Notes: generated by a model not told the origin, from the sequence alone. A DNA stretch of 39,394 nt from Bacteroidia bacterium (GCA_030538215.1 JAUNUM010000016.1:1-39394); one strand, 5' to 3'; counted from the stretch's first letter, positions 30,665-39,327 are shown. Program-made: numbers and translations.

Positions 30665-30694
30665 TTGAACAAACAAACATTGTTACTTGTTCAA
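30665..30694. promoter_or_regulatory. Inverted repeat upstream of the GNAT gene
   Basis: TTGAACAA and TTGTTCAA face each other across 14 bases, with a nested AACAA/TTGTT pair inside. It ends 18 bases before the ATG at 30646 and could be a regulator site for the GNAT gene and perhaps ovoA. Confidence 0.4.
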
Positions 30695-30942
30695 AAAGAA
30701 ATAATTATAAAATGTTAGAAACTGTTTTGAATCCGCCAAAAGTCGGATAAGTTTTTACAAATCTTATTTTATTCTTATTTTTCTGATTCTTTCTGACTAT
30801 TTTTTTACGGATACATGGAAATCCACGGATGAAGACCTACATATTTTTGTAGATACCGTGTTAGGATTGCAATGTTAATAAAAACACAAAAGTTTACGGT
30901 ATCAGGCAAATGCGGGATAAACTAAAATAGATCTTTTTTTCT

Positions 30943-30950
30943 TAACTTTG
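30943..30950 (+). promoter_or_regulatory. -7 element, alcohol dehydrogenase gene
   Basis: TAACTTTG matches TAnnTTTG exactly. No convincing TTTG is found about 20 bases upstream. Confidence 0.4.
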
Positions 30951-31066
30951 AAATTTGGAAAATATTCGGTGTAATATCAAGAATTTTCAATACAGCGAGA
31001 AAAAAACCATCGGATTTGTATTAAAATACAACAACTTTAATATAAACAATAACAACTAAATTAAAT

Positions 31067-32209
31067 ATGAAAAACTTCATCTTTCAAAATCCCACCAAAC
31101 TTGTTTTTGGGAAAAGACAAATCAGCAGATTAAACGAATTAATTCCGGCCGATGTAAACCTGATGGTTACATATGGCGGTGGCAGCGTTACCAAAAATGG
31201 TATTCACGAGCAGGTAAAAACAGCGCTGAAAGGACGAAAATACATAGAATTTTGGGGAATTGAAGCCAATCCGCACGTGGAAACGTTGCGAAGAGCCATA
31301 GACTTGGGCAAGAGCGAAAATATAAATTATTTACTTGCCGTGGGTGGCGGTTCGGTGCTGGACGGAACCAAACTTGTTGCCGCCGGCATTGCATCGGATG
31401 AAGATGCGTGGGACATTGTGCTCAGGGGCTTTGCCGAAAAACAGATACCCTATGCTTCCGTCATGACCGTGCCGGCCACCGGTTCCGAAATGAACAGCGG
31501 AGCCGTTATAACCCGCGCCGAATCCAAAGAAAAACTCCCTTTCGGAGGCGCTTATCCGCAGTTCTCTATCCTCGATCCGGAAGTTACTTATTCGCTCTCC
31601 GAGCATCAGGTAGCCTGCGGGCTTGCCGATGCGTTCACGCACGTGCTGGAGCAATATCTAACCACGTCCAATCAATCGCGACTGATGGATCGTTGGGCGG
31701 AAGGTATATTGCTGTCGGTAATTGAAATTGCGCCGCAAATCAAGGAGAATCCGCGCAATTATGATTTGATGGCAGATTATATGCTCGCTGCCACCATGGC
31801 GCTCAACGATTTTATCCGCATGGGTGTGTCGCAAGATTGGGCAACGCACATGATCGGGCACGAACTCACCGCCCTGCACGGCACTACGCACGGACACTCG
31901 CTCGCCATTGTAATGCCCGGCACGATGCGGGTTCTGAAAGAACAAAAACACGATAAACTGTTGCAGTACGGCGAACGCGTTTTCCAAATTACCGAAGGTA
32001 CAGAGCAAGAACGGATAGATAAGGCCATTGAAAAAACCGAAGAATTTTACCGTTCGCTCGGATTAACCACACGATTATCGGAAGAAAATATCGGTGAAGA
32101 AACCATTGAAATTATCCGCAAACGATTTAATGAACGTGGTATAGCCTATGGCGAAAAGCGAAATGTAACGGGGGATGTGGCAAGGGAGATATTGAGGAGG
32201 TGTTTGTGA
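31067..32209 (+). CDS. Iron-containing alcohol dehydrogenase, YqhD/butanol dehydrogenase-like
   Basis: A 380-residue oxidoreductase of the group III metal-dependent alcohol dehydrogenases. It begins NFIFQNPTKLVFGKRQISRL; the nucleotide loop is AVGGGSVLDGTKLVAAG, the form seen in NADPH-dependent YqhD and BdhA enzymes; TVPATGSEMNSGAVIT follows. Metal ligands lie in GLADAFTHVLEQYL (Asp, His) and in HELTALHGTTHGHSLAIVMP (His residues). Such enzymes reduce short aldehydes to alcohols in fermentation or aldehyde detoxification. It appears to be transcribed alone; a 100-base gap separates it from the next gene, which has its own promoter-like element. Confidence 0.93.
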   Translation: MKNFIFQNPTKLVFGKRQISRLNELIPADVNLMVTYGGGSVTKNGIHEQVKTALKGRKYIEFWGIEANPHVETLRRAIDLGKSENINYLLAVGGGSVLDGTKLVAAGIASDEDAWDIVLRGFAEKQIPYASVMTVPATGSEMNSGAVITRAESKEKLPFGGAYPQFSILDPEVTYSLSEHQVACGLADAFTHVLEQYLTTSNQSRLMDRWAEGILLSVIEIAPQIKENPRNYDLMADYMLAATMALNDFIRMGVSQDWATHMIGHELTALHGTTHGHSLAIVMPGTMRVLKEQKHDKLLQYGERVFQITEGTEQERIDKAIEKTEEFYRSLGLTTRLSEENIGEETIEIIRKRFNERGIAYGEKRNVTGDVAREILRRCL

Positions 32210-32297
32210 AGTATTTTTTCTTAAAAATATCAAAAAATGCACGTGTTCACCAAACTATTTCTTTTGAAAAGATATTGTAAAACAGACATTATTTTAG

Positions 32298-32305
32298 TAA
32301 CTTTG
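32298..32305 (+). promoter_or_regulatory. -7 element immediately before the GNAT-like module
   Basis: TAACTTTG, with ATTG 20 bases upstream (32274-32277). Transcription would start near 32312, at the start codon (32310) itself, which implies a leaderless message or another promoter. Confidence 0.4.
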
Positions 32306-32309
32306 AATA

Positions 32310-32837
32310 ATGAAGAAGCAAGAAAGCATAGAACTTGACTTTGAAATAGACAAATTGACAAATTCAGTTGAAAATGTATTGTCGGGAGATAGTTTCCCTA
32401 CTGAAATATCACTTTTGACAAAAACAGAATTAAAAAATATCACAAAGAAAAGCAGATGGCAGTTTAATTGGAAAAATGAATTATTATCGCCTACAAGAGA
32501 AGTTTACAAATTGACTATCACCAACAATCCCAATATAATTCAAGGATTGGTTAGTCTTGAAGTAAAAACTGATCACGTTTTTATGCACTTAATTGAAAGC
32601 GCTCCATTTAACATAGGAGAAAATAAAGTTTACTTAGGCGTTCCAGCCAACTTAGTAGCATTTGCCTGCAAACTTTCTTTTCAACGCGGTGGCGAAGGTT
32701 ATCTCTCATTTATAGCAAAGACAAAACTTATAAAACATTACGAAAATACTTTAGGAGCCGTAAACTTTAGTGGTCAATTGATGGTGATTACACCCCAAAT
32801 TGCACTAAAATTAATAAATAAATATTTTAACGAGTAA
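32310..32837 (+). CDS. GNAT-like protein of a two-gene module
   Basis: A 175-residue protein. The C-terminal two thirds resemble a GNAT fold: HVFMHLIESAPFN, then KVYLGVPANLVAFACKLSFQ, then GYLSFIAKTKLIKHYENTLG and a last strand with QLMVITPQIALKLINKYF. The usual acetyl-CoA loop (Q/R-x-x-G-x-G/A) is not evident in its normal form; VPANLVAFAC occupies its place. The first 60 residues (acidic, then KKSRWQFNWKNELLS) are not recognised. Similar proteins in Bacteroidetes are, to my memory, labelled hypothetical or N-acetyltransferase. The next gene starts six bases after its stop, so the two form a pair. Enzyme, toxin or other role is open. Confidence 0.6.
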   Translation: MKKQESIELDFEIDKLTNSVENVLSGDSFPTEISLLTKTELKNITKKSRWQFNWKNELLSPTREVYKLTITNNPNIIQGLVSLEVKTDHVFMHLIESAPFNIGENKVYLGVPANLVAFACKLSFQRGGEGYLSFIAKTKLIKHYENTLGAVNFSGQLMVITPQIALKLINKYFNE

Positions 32838-32843
32838 AAAGAT

Positions 32844-33029
32844 ATGGGAATTATAAAAGAACAGATGGATGTGGATTTTGTGGTTGAATCTCGTCCTTTA
32901 ACAAAAGAAGAAGAAACAGCAATAAGCGAATTTATTCGTGCAGACAAAGAACAACGAAAACATCCTGTAATAACGCCTCGTTTACGAAAAAAATCAGTTC
33001 GGAAATCGAAAAAATTGACCCATAACTGA
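32844..33029 (+). CDS. Small protein with basic tail, partner of the GNAT-like gene
   Basis: A 61-residue protein, ATG start, six bases after the GNAT-like gene. Residues 1-40 are an amphipathic, acidic part (MDVDFVVESRPLTKEEETAI, then SEFIRADKEQRK); residues 45-61 are strongly basic (RLRKKSVRKSKK). Size and charge layout are like a type II antitoxin or an accessory binding protein, but the order (larger gene first) is the reverse of most modules. No family is recognised. I consider it a real gene because its spacing is operonic and the frame is intact, yet nothing outside the sequence confirms it. Confidence 0.55.
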   Translation: MGIIKEQMDVDFVVESRPLTKEEETAISEFIRADKEQRKHPVITPRLRKKSVRKSKKLTHN

Positions 33030-33131
33030 TAAAAAAGGGGAAAATTCAGTAAATCTGGTTCTGTTTAATAACAAAGTATCTTGACGTTTATCTCAAAAAT
33101 ATCGCGATTTCTGGCATTAATATACTTTTTC

Positions 33132-36100
33132 ATGAAAAAACTTCTCATTCTTATTACTTTAAGCGTTTTTACGATAAAGGCTTCAGCAATGGATAACGCC
33201 CGCATGTTACGTTATCCCGATATCAACGGAAACCTTATCGCCTTTGTGTACGCCGGCGATATCTGGTCGGTAAGCGCGAATGGCGGCGCTGCCAAACGAT
33301 TAACGTCGCACGCAGGTTTTGAACTGTTCCCCAAAATTTCGCCCGACGGCAAATGGATTGCATTCTCGGCAGAATATTCCGGCAGTCGCCAAATTTGGGT
33401 GATGCCTGCCGAAGGTGGCACTGCTCGCCAACTCACGTTTTATAACTCCGAAGGCGTGATGCCGCCGCGCGGTGGTTTCGATAACGTGGTGTTGGATTGG
33501 ACTCCCGACAGCAAACGAGTGCTTTTCCGTGCCAACCGAACCACTTTTGGCGAACGCAACGGAAAATATTTCACCGTAAGCATCGATGGTGGTTTCGAAG
33601 AACCGCTTCCTATCGTGAACGGCGGATTCGCCACATTTTCTCCCGATGGTTCACAACTCAGTTTCACACCGGTTGACCGCGAATTCCGCACGTGGAAACG
33701 ATACAAAGGCGGCCGTGCAACGGAATTGTGGACATACAACCTGAAAAACAACACATCGGAGCAAATCACGCATTGGGTTGGAACCGACCAATGGCCTACG
33801 TGGCACGGCGATGATATTTTTTACGCTTCCGATCAGGATACGCGTCTGAACATCTGGCGATACAACACACGCACCAGAGAAAACGTACAAATCACACGTC
33901 ACAAAGACTTTGATGTGATGTGGCCTTCGGGACGAAACGGAAAAGTGGTGTACGAAAACGGCGGTTATCTCTACGTGCTGGACACCGCATCGGGCAAATC
34001 CGATAAAATAACGGTTTCAATCAACTATGACAATCCCAACCTGTTACCATATTTCAAAAACGTGAAAGATTTCATTGGCAGTTACTCCATTTCGCCATCG
34101 GGAAAACGGACATTGTTCGATGCACGGGGCGATATTTTCTCCGTTCCTGTTGAAAAAGGTGAAATCGAAAATCTTACAAATACGCAAGGCATTCGCGAAA
34201 TTTTCCCCGTTTGGTCACCCGATGGAAAACAAATCGCTTATTATTCTGACGCCACAGGCGAATACGAAATGTATCTGCTCGAAAACAAGAAAGGTGCTCA
34301 ACCCAAACAACTTACCAAAGGCTCCAAGGCATGGAAATACACGGCAGAATGGTCGCCCAACAGCAAACATCTGGTGTATAGTGATCGCACGATGAAATTA
34401 TGGTTGATGGATGCCGTTTCCGGAAAACAAACTGTTATTGACGAAGCCTCTGCCGAAGAAATCAGAAATTACTCGTTTTCGCCCGACGGCGATTGGGTAG
34501 CTTATGCCAAATCGTCACCCAACTACCAATCAGCGTTGTGGTTGTACCAGATTTCCACAGGCAGGAAAAATCAGGTAACCGATGCATCGTTTTCCGATGG
34601 ACAGCCTACATTCAGCCGTGACGGAAAGTTTCTGTTCTTCACATCTAATCGTGATTTCAATCTGGTATTCAGCAGTTTCGAGTTCGATTACCTGTACAAC
34701 AACGCCGGACGCATTTACGCCATTCCGTTGAAAAACGATGGAACAACGCTCACAACGTACAAAAATGATACAGAACCGCTTGGCAATGAAAAAACCGATA
34801 CAACCAAAACGACCAATAAAGATAAATCACCGTTGAAAATCGAAATTGATTTCGAAAATATCCAAAACCGCATCGTAGCGCTTCCTGTTTCGGCTGGAAG
34901 TTATCGAATCATCGGATCAGTAGAAGAAGGGTTGCTGTACGCTTCAGGAAATAAAGTAATGCGCTACAACATTAAAGATGAAAAAACGGAAGAAATTCTG
35001 GATGGCGCAAGTAACGGCACACTGGCAGCCGATGGAAAATCGTTTATCTATCGCACCGGAAGAGATTACGCAGTGGCAAAAAATCAACCCGGACAAAAAG
35101 CCGGTTCTGCAAAAATCGATTTGGCAAACCTCACGATGAAAATCGACCCTCGCAAAGAATGGAACCAAATTTATGTGGACGCATTCCGCATTTTCCGCGA
35201 CTATTTTTACGTCGGAAATTTACACGGTATAGATTGGGATGCCGTTCAGAAAAAATATGGCGAAATGTTGCCCGATGTACCAAGTCGTTTTGATTTGGAT
35301 TATATCTTGAACGAAATTGTGAGCGAAAGCAACGCCGGACACGCTTATGTGGATTGGGGCGATATTGGCTCGATAGAACGCATTAACGGTGGATTGCTGG
35401 GTGCAGAATTAGAAGCCGACTTATCGACTAAACGCTACAAAATCAAAAAAATATACGAAGGCGAAAATTGGAATGAAAGTCGTCGCTCGCCACTTACCGA
35501 AAGCGGAATCAACATTAAAGAAGGCGATTACATCATTAGCATTAACGGAAATGAACTGACAACGGAAGCAAATCCATACGAATTATTAGAAAACCTGGGC
35601 AACCGACACGTAGCTTTAACAGTGAACAGTTCGCCATCGGCAACGGGAACCAAAACGTACACCGTAAAAACCATCACAAACGAACAGGAGTTGCGTTACT
35701 TGGATTGGGTGCGCGAACGCCGCGCAATGGTGGACAAACTTTCGGGTGGAAAAATCGGTTACATCCACGTTCCTAACACGGCCATTGAAGGAAATCGTGA
35801 GTTGCATCGCGGAATGTATTCCTACAACGACAAAGATGCGCTCATCATTGACGACCGATACAACGGCGGCGGATTTATCCCCGATCGAATGATTGATTTT
35901 CTCAATCGTCGCACATTGGTATATTGGTATCAGAACGGCATTTCACAACCGATGAAATCGCCCGGAATTGCTCACGACGGGCCAAAAGTGATGCTCATCA
36001 ACGGATATTCGTCATCGGGAGGCGATGCTTTCCCCTACTTTTTCCGTAAAACGGGCGAAGGCAAACTCATCGGAACACGAACGTGGGGCGGATTGGTCGG

Positions 36101-36377
36101 TATTTCGGGCAATGCCCGCTTGGTGGATGGCGGTTATCTCTCCGTGCCCCGATTCGGTATTTACGATCATTCGGGCAATTGGATTATCGAAGGTATCGGC
36201 GTTTCACCCGATATCGAAGTGGTTGACCGCCCCGAAGAATTGGCAAAAGGCAATGACCCGGGCATCGAAAAAGCAGTGGAGGTGTTGTTGGATGAACTAA
36301 AGAAAAATCCGCGTAAACCGGTTAAAGCCCCCACTCCACCCGATAGATCGAAGTGGATTGAGGTGGAAGTAAAATAA
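33132..36377 (+). CDS. Tricorn-like S41 peptidase with N-terminal beta-propeller and PDZ domain
   Basis: A 1081-residue secreted protein. The ATG at 33132 (MKKLLILITLSVFTIKASAM) is used because it starts a signal peptide; a TTG 51 bases upstream does not. Residues of about 25-330 and 330-640 are two propellers made of PD40 repeats (FPKISPDGKWIAFSA, FPVWSPDGKQIAYYS, RNYSFSPDGDWVAYAK). A helical core region (about 695-760) contains His737 (AGHAYV), a PDZ domain lies at about 775-865, and the S41 catalytic domain ends the protein, with the serine nucleophile in SSSGGDAF at about 960-967. In archaeal tricorn the propellers gate access to a peptidase chamber; a role in peptide breakdown in the periplasm is inferred. 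A strong terminator follows. Confidence 0.92.
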   Translation: MKKLLILITLSVFTIKASAMDNARMLRYPDINGNLIAFVYAGDIWSVSANGGAAKRLTSHAGFELFPKISPDGKWIAFSAEYSGSRQIWVMPAEGGTARQLTFYNSEGVMPPRGGFDNVVLDWTPDSKRVLFRANRTTFGERNGKYFTVSIDGGFEEPLPIVNGGFATFSPDGSQLSFTPVDREFRTWKRYKGGRATELWTYNLKNNTSEQITHWVGTDQWPTWHGDDIFYASDQDTRLNIWRYNTRTRENVQITRHKDFDVMWPSGRNGKVVYENGGYLYVLDTASGKSDKITVSINYDNPNLLPYFKNVKDFIGSYSISPSGKRTLFDARGDIFSVPVEKGEIENLTNTQGIREIFPVWSPDGKQIAYYSDATGEYEMYLLENKKGAQPKQLTKGSKAWKYTAEWSPNSKHLVYSDRTMKLWLMDAVSGKQTVIDEASAEEIRNYSFSPDGDWVAYAKSSPNYQSALWLYQISTGRKNQVTDASFSDGQPTFSRDGKFLFFTSNRDFNLVFSSFEFDYLYNNAGRIYAIPLKNDGTTLTTYKNDTEPLGNEKTDTTKTTNKDKSPLKIEIDFENIQNRIVALPVSAGSYRIIGSVEEGLLYASGNKVMRYNIKDEKTEEILDGASNGTLAADGKSFIYRTGRDYAVAKNQPGQKAGSAKIDLANLTMKIDPRKEWNQIYVDAFRIFRDYFYVGNLHGIDWDAVQKKYGEMLPDVPSRFDLDYILNEIVSESNAGHAYVDWGDIGSIERINGGLLGAELEADLSTKRYKIKKIYEGENWNESRRSPLTESGINIKEGDYIISINGNELTTEANPYELLENLGNRHVALTVNSSPSATGTKTYTVKTITNEQELRYLDWVRERRAMVDKLSGGKIGYIHVPNTAIEGNRELHRGMYSYNDKDALIIDDRYNGGGFIPDRMIDFLNRRTLVYWYQNGISQPMKSPGIAHDGPKVMLINGYSSSGGDAFPYFFRKTGEGKLIGTRTWGGLVGISGNARLVDGGYLSVPRFGIYDHSGNWIIEGIGVSPDIEVVDRPEELAKGNDPGIEKAVEVLLDELKKNPRKPVKAPTPPDRSKWIEVEVK

Positions 36378-36411
36378 TAGGCTAATATTACTTTGAATTC
36401 GCATAAATTAT

Positions 36412-36439
36412 AAAAATCGGACTTAATAGTCCGATTTTT
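36412..36439 (+). terminator. Intrinsic terminator after the tricorn-like gene
   Basis: AAAAATCGGACT (36412-36423) pairs perfectly with AGTCCGATTTTT (36428-36439), twelve pairs around TAAT, with a T-rich arm. Confidence 0.88.
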
Positions 36440-36531
36440 ATATTCGCTTCTCATAACTACTAATGAGTTTCTTCTTCCAAAATCATTACTTTTTGGGATT
36501 GATTTGTGACAGTTGTTCAGGTACTTTTGTA

Positions 36532-36539
36532 ATTCACTC
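36532..36539 (+). promoter_or_regulatory. -7 element of the methyltransferase gene
   Basis: TACTTTTG matches TAnnTTTG. TTTG at 36503-36506 is 25 bases away, longer than usual, so the -33 is uncertain. The start codon lies 23 bases downstream. Confidence 0.45.
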
Positions 36540-36562
36540 ACAAAAATATAAGAACAAAAATA

Positions 36563-37339
36563 ATGAATCACAAAGTATTAGATACAAATCAAGGTCATTG
36601 GATATTGGCTAAAATGGGCAAAAAAGTATTGCGTCCCGGCGGTAAAGAGCTTACACTAAAATTAATTGAAAACCTAAACATACAAAACCAACACGATGTA
36701 GTGGAGTTTGCACCCGGAATGGGATTTACAGCCTCCTTCGTCCTACAGAAAGAGCCTCACACATACACCGGAATTGAATTGAACGAAGAAGCCACAAGCC
36801 GATTAAAGAAAATCATAAAAGGTGAAAACAGAAAAGTAATCAATACAAATGCCTCCGAATCAACGCTTCCCGATAATTATGCCGACAGAGTTTATGGCGA
36901 AGCTATGCTTACCATGCAGCCGGATATCAAAAAATCGGCTATTGTAAAAGAAGCATACAGAATTCTCAAGAAAGGCGGGCTTTATGGCATTCACGAGTTA
37001 AGCCTATCACCCAACGACTTAAAAGAAGATTTAAAAACCGATATTCAAAACAGTTTAATCAAAAACATTCGTGTCAATGCTCGTCCATTAACAGAACATG
37101 AATGGATAAATACACTTGAAAAAGAAGGGTTTAAAATAAAAAAGATTGAAAAAAATCCGATGATTTTATTGGAACCCAAACGAATAATTGACGATGAAGG
37201 CTTTTGGAGATTTTGCAAAATTGTATTTAATATTCTCACTCACCCAAAAGAACGTAAACGAATTTTGGAAATGCGTCGCGTTTTTAAGAAATACAAAGAA
37301 CATATGGTTGCTGTATCGTTTATCGCAGAGAAAGTGTAA
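36563..37339 (+). CDS. Class I SAM-dependent methyltransferase
   Basis: A 258-residue cytoplasmic enzyme. Motif I is VVEFAPGMGFTASFVL at about 51-66 (E/DxxPGxG), TYTGIELNEEATSRL gives the acidic residue that contacts the ribose, and ADRVYGEAMLTMQ with ILKKGGLYGIHEL are the later strands. It fits the UbiE/Methyltransf_11 type but lacks features that name a substrate. Flanked by terminators on both sides and with its own -7 element, it is a single-gene unit, so context gives no hint either. Confidence 0.85.
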   Translation: MNHKVLDTNQGHWILAKMGKKVLRPGGKELTLKLIENLNIQNQHDVVEFAPGMGFTASFVLQKEPHTYTGIELNEEATSRLKKIIKGENRKVINTNASESTLPDNYADRVYGEAMLTMQPDIKKSAIVKEAYRILKKGGLYGIHELSLSPNDLKEDLKTDIQNSLIKNIRVNARPLTEHEWINTLEKEGFKIKKIEKNPMILLEPKRIIDDEGFWRFCKIVFNILTHPKERKRILEMRRVFKKYKEHMVAVSFIAEKV

Positions 37340-37345
37340 AGAAAT

Positions 37346-37370
37346 AAGCGGAACCTTAATTCCGCTTTTT
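37346..37370. terminator. Terminator between convergent methyltransferase and VOC genes
   Basis: AAGCGGAA (37346-37353) pairs with TTCCGCTT (37360-37367) around CCTTAA, followed by TTT. Confidence 0.78.
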
Positions 37371-37432
37371 GCTTCAAACCTGAAGTTTTTTTCTCCGTAA
37401 AATATTCGGGTTATATCTTAAATCTACAGAAT

Positions 37433-37855
37433 TTATTGCAGATTTTCAATGTTATAATTAATCATCCAATATACACCGTACTTGTCCTTTAAACTTCCGA
37501 AGTAATCGCCCCAAAACTGGTCTGCCATTGGCATTTCCACTTCACCACCCTGAGCTAACGCCGTAAAGAACAGATCAGCTTCTTCCCTACTTTCGGGAAA
37601 AACACTGATATAATTATTGTTGCCTTGCACAAAAGGTTGTCCGGGCATAGTATCGGAGCCCATCAAAATATCTCCTCCAATAGGAAGCCCCACATGCATA
37701 ACCCTGTTTTTTGCTTCTTCGGGAATTTCCATTCCCTGCATATCTTTCATTTTATACACACCACCGAGAAACTCACCGCCAAAAACCGATTTGTAAAAAT
37801 TGAATGCTTCTTCGCAAGTACCGTCAAAGTTGAGGTAGGAATTTAATTTTGCCAT
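37433..37855 (-). CDS. VOC-superfamily PhnB-like protein
   Basis: A 140-residue protein of the vicinal oxygen chelate fold, PhnB/YjdN-like branch. It starts AKLNSYLNFDGTCEEAFNFY and contains FGGEFLGGVYKM, MHVGLPIGGDILMGSD, YISVFPESREEADLFFTAL and ends with WGDYFGSLKDKYGVYWMINY, the terminal D-x-FG-W pattern of the family. The metal-binding residues common to glyoxalases are largely absent in PhnB-like members, and their activity is mostly unknown. It is the last gene of the minus-strand cluster, 46 bases after the SRPBCC gene. Confidence 0.85.
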   Translation of the reverse strand: MAKLNSYLNFDGTCEEAFNFYKSVFGGEFLGGVYKMKDMQGMEIPEEAKNRVMHVGLPIGGDILMGSDTMPGQPFVQGNNNYISVFPESREEADLFFTALAQGGEVEMPMADQFWGDYFGSLKDKYGVYWMINYNIENLQ

Positions 37856-37901
37856 GATTTTTTAAAAGTTTAAATGTTTGAGGTTTATAATTAAAAAGTA
37901 C

Positions 37902-38333
37902 TTAGAAGTTTTCTAAATACTCCTTCAATCTTTGTAGAATATGATTCCATCCGGCCGTATAGCTTTCTACAGTGAAGTACTTACTGCCTTCATCAATAAA
38001 ACTCTCGTTGCCTTCGTGAGTAAGGATAAGAATCGTTGAATCTTCTTCGGGAGTAAGCCTCCACGTAAGTACAGAAGTTCCCTTGCTATGTCCCGGATGC
38101 TCCCACGTATGTTTCAGTTTTTCGCAAGGAATAGTTTCAAGTATTTTGAATAAGTGACGAAAATGGTGCATTTCTCCTTCATCCTCAAAAGAAACAACAA
38201 AATCGAATACTTTCTCTTCGATTGCTTCAAAATCGGGAATATCGAAATACCAGTTTCGCATCTCTTCGGCTTGAGTAAGAGCGCTCCAAACGTTTTCTAC
38301 ACGAGTATTGATAGAAATTTCTTTTTTATACAT
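37902..38333 (-). CDS. SRPBCC/AHSA1-domain protein
   Basis: A 143-residue protein: EISINTRVENVWSALTQAEEM, MRNWYFDIPDFEAIE, then KLKHTWEHPGHSKGTSVLTW and an ending with GWNHILQRLKEYLE. This is the helix-grip fold of the START/SRPBCC superfamily, AHSA1 branch (GW-x-x-xL-x-x-L ending). Members bind a hydrophobic ligand in a central cavity; in bacteria the ligand is generally unknown. It starts eight bases after the stop of the DUF1801-like gene, in the same cluster. Confidence 0.85.
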   Translation of the reverse strand: MYKKEISINTRVENVWSALTQAEEMRNWYFDIPDFEAIEEKVFDFVVSFEDEGEMHHFRHLFKILETIPCEKLKHTWEHPGHSKGTSVLTWRLTPEEDSTILILTHEGNESFIDEGSKYFTVESYTAGWNHILQRLKEYLENF

Positions 38334-38341
38334 AACTCTTT

Positions 38342-38707
38342 CTATTTATTCTTCTTTTGAGTCTCGATGGACATTGCCTTGTAATACAGTATCTTCCGGA
38401 ACAACTCCAACGGAACAGGCTTGTTATAAGGCAATTGAATGGCTCCTTTGGTAGTTTTATATTCCGATAATTCTTCTTTGAATGCCAGATTGGATTCGGG
38501 TGTGGCATAAAAGCCGATATGATTTTTAAACGCAGCGAAGTAAACTAAAATCTTTCCTTTATATTTGAAAGCCGGCATTTGATAGCTGATGACTTCTACA
38601 GATTCGGGAATGGTTTCGTGAACGAGTTTGCGCAATGTTTGCAATTTTTTCTGCACTTCCGGTTCAAAACCGGCAATGTACTGGTCGATGTTTTCGAATA
38701 TATTCAT
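38342..38707 (-). CDS. DUF1801 / YdhG-like protein
   Basis: A 121-residue protein with the DUF1801 pattern: NIFENIDQYIAGFEPEVQKK, LRKLVHETIPESVEVISYQMP, AFKYKGKILVYFAAFKNHIG, then FKEELSEYKTTKGAIQLPYN and a C-terminal LFRKILYYK. The G-A-I-x-L/F-P-Y/L-x-x-P phrase is characteristic. Members adopt a fold like YdhG/YjbR/frataxin-like proteins and some are called iron chaperones; that role is not shown here. It follows the YdeI-like gene by eight bases. Confidence 0.85.
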   Translation of the reverse strand: MNIFENIDQYIAGFEPEVQKKLQTLRKLVHETIPESVEVISYQMPAFKYKGKILVYFAAFKNHIGFYATPESNLAFKEELSEYKTTKGAIQLPYNKPVPLELFRKILYYKAMSIETQKKNK

Positions 38708-38715
38708 AAAGCGGT

Positions 38716-39282
38716 TTAATAATATTTATTCACCCCTCCGTGTCCGATGATTTTTTTGTTTTGCTTGGTCATTTTCAGCAGATTGGAAAGCCTTTTTTCA
38801 AAAATATCGGGACGTGTTCTGGCATCGTGAACGAATGCTATCCGAATTCGTTTGTAAGATTCAGAAAATTGTTGGAAGTTTTGCCACGTTTCCTTGTCGG
38901 TTTGTAATGCTGCAATTATATCCGACGGATAAACAAATTCTTCGGACAAAATGTTTGTTACCTTCTCCAGAATTTCGGGATGTAACATGTTATTATCAGC
39001 AAGCCAGCGAAGTCGTTCTTTATTGGGTTGCGAGTAGGCACTCTTGGGATTTCGGGGTGTGAATCGCTGAGCGGCGTGTGTTTCATCGTATTTTTTCATC
39101 GTGCTGTCGATCCATCCAAAACACAATGCCTCCTCCACAGCATCATTGTACAAAATACACGGTTTTCCGGTGGATTTATTGGGATAGATGAGCCAGATTT
39201 CTCTTTCGGTACGAAAATTTTCCGATAACCATTGGCGCCAGTCGTCGCGCGAAACGAAATATAGTGCTTTTGTTATTTCCAT
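38716..39282 (-). CDS. YdeI/OmpD-associated family protein
   Basis: A 188-residue protein with the family's features: FVSRDDWRQWLSENF, IWLIYPNKSTGKPCILYNDA, VEEALCFGWIDSTMKKYDE, and AQRFTPRNPKSAYSQPNKERL. The EALCFGWIDS and FTPRxPKSxWS motifs are diagnostic of the YdeI family; here Tyr replaces the usual Trp in the second. Relatives have been linked to protection against antimicrobial peptides, but a general enzyme role has not been fixed. It is the first gene of a four-gene cluster with gaps of 8, 8 and 46 bases. Confidence 0.85.
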   Translation of the reverse strand: MEITKALYFVSRDDWRQWLSENFRTEREIWLIYPNKSTGKPCILYNDAVEEALCFGWIDSTMKKYDETHAAQRFTPRNPKSAYSQPNKERLRWLADNNMLHPEILEKVTNILSEEFVYPSDIIAALQTDKETWQNFQQFSESYKRIRIAFVHDARTRPDIFEKRLSNLLKMTKQNKKIIGHGGVNKYY

Positions 39283-39327
39283 TTGTAAAAAGAACCAAGA
39301 ATTAAGAGATATGAATTATTGCATCAA

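Larger units (their letters stand above)
30647..31066. other. Divergent intergenic region of about 420 bases
   Basis: No gene seen. Near the GNAT start is an inverted repeat, TTGAACAA (30665-30672) with TTGTTCAA (30687-30694), enclosing a nested AACAA/TTGTT pair, which looks like an operator. At 30943-30950 TAACTTTG is an exact -7 match for the alcohol dehydrogenase gene, but its -33 partner is unclear and the leader would be about 110 bases. Confidence 0.5.

Noticed and set aside
30647-30676. Extended TTG start for the GNAT gene
   Set aside because: The ten extra codons start with TTG and overlap an operator-like inverted repeat; the ATG at 30646 fits the family better.
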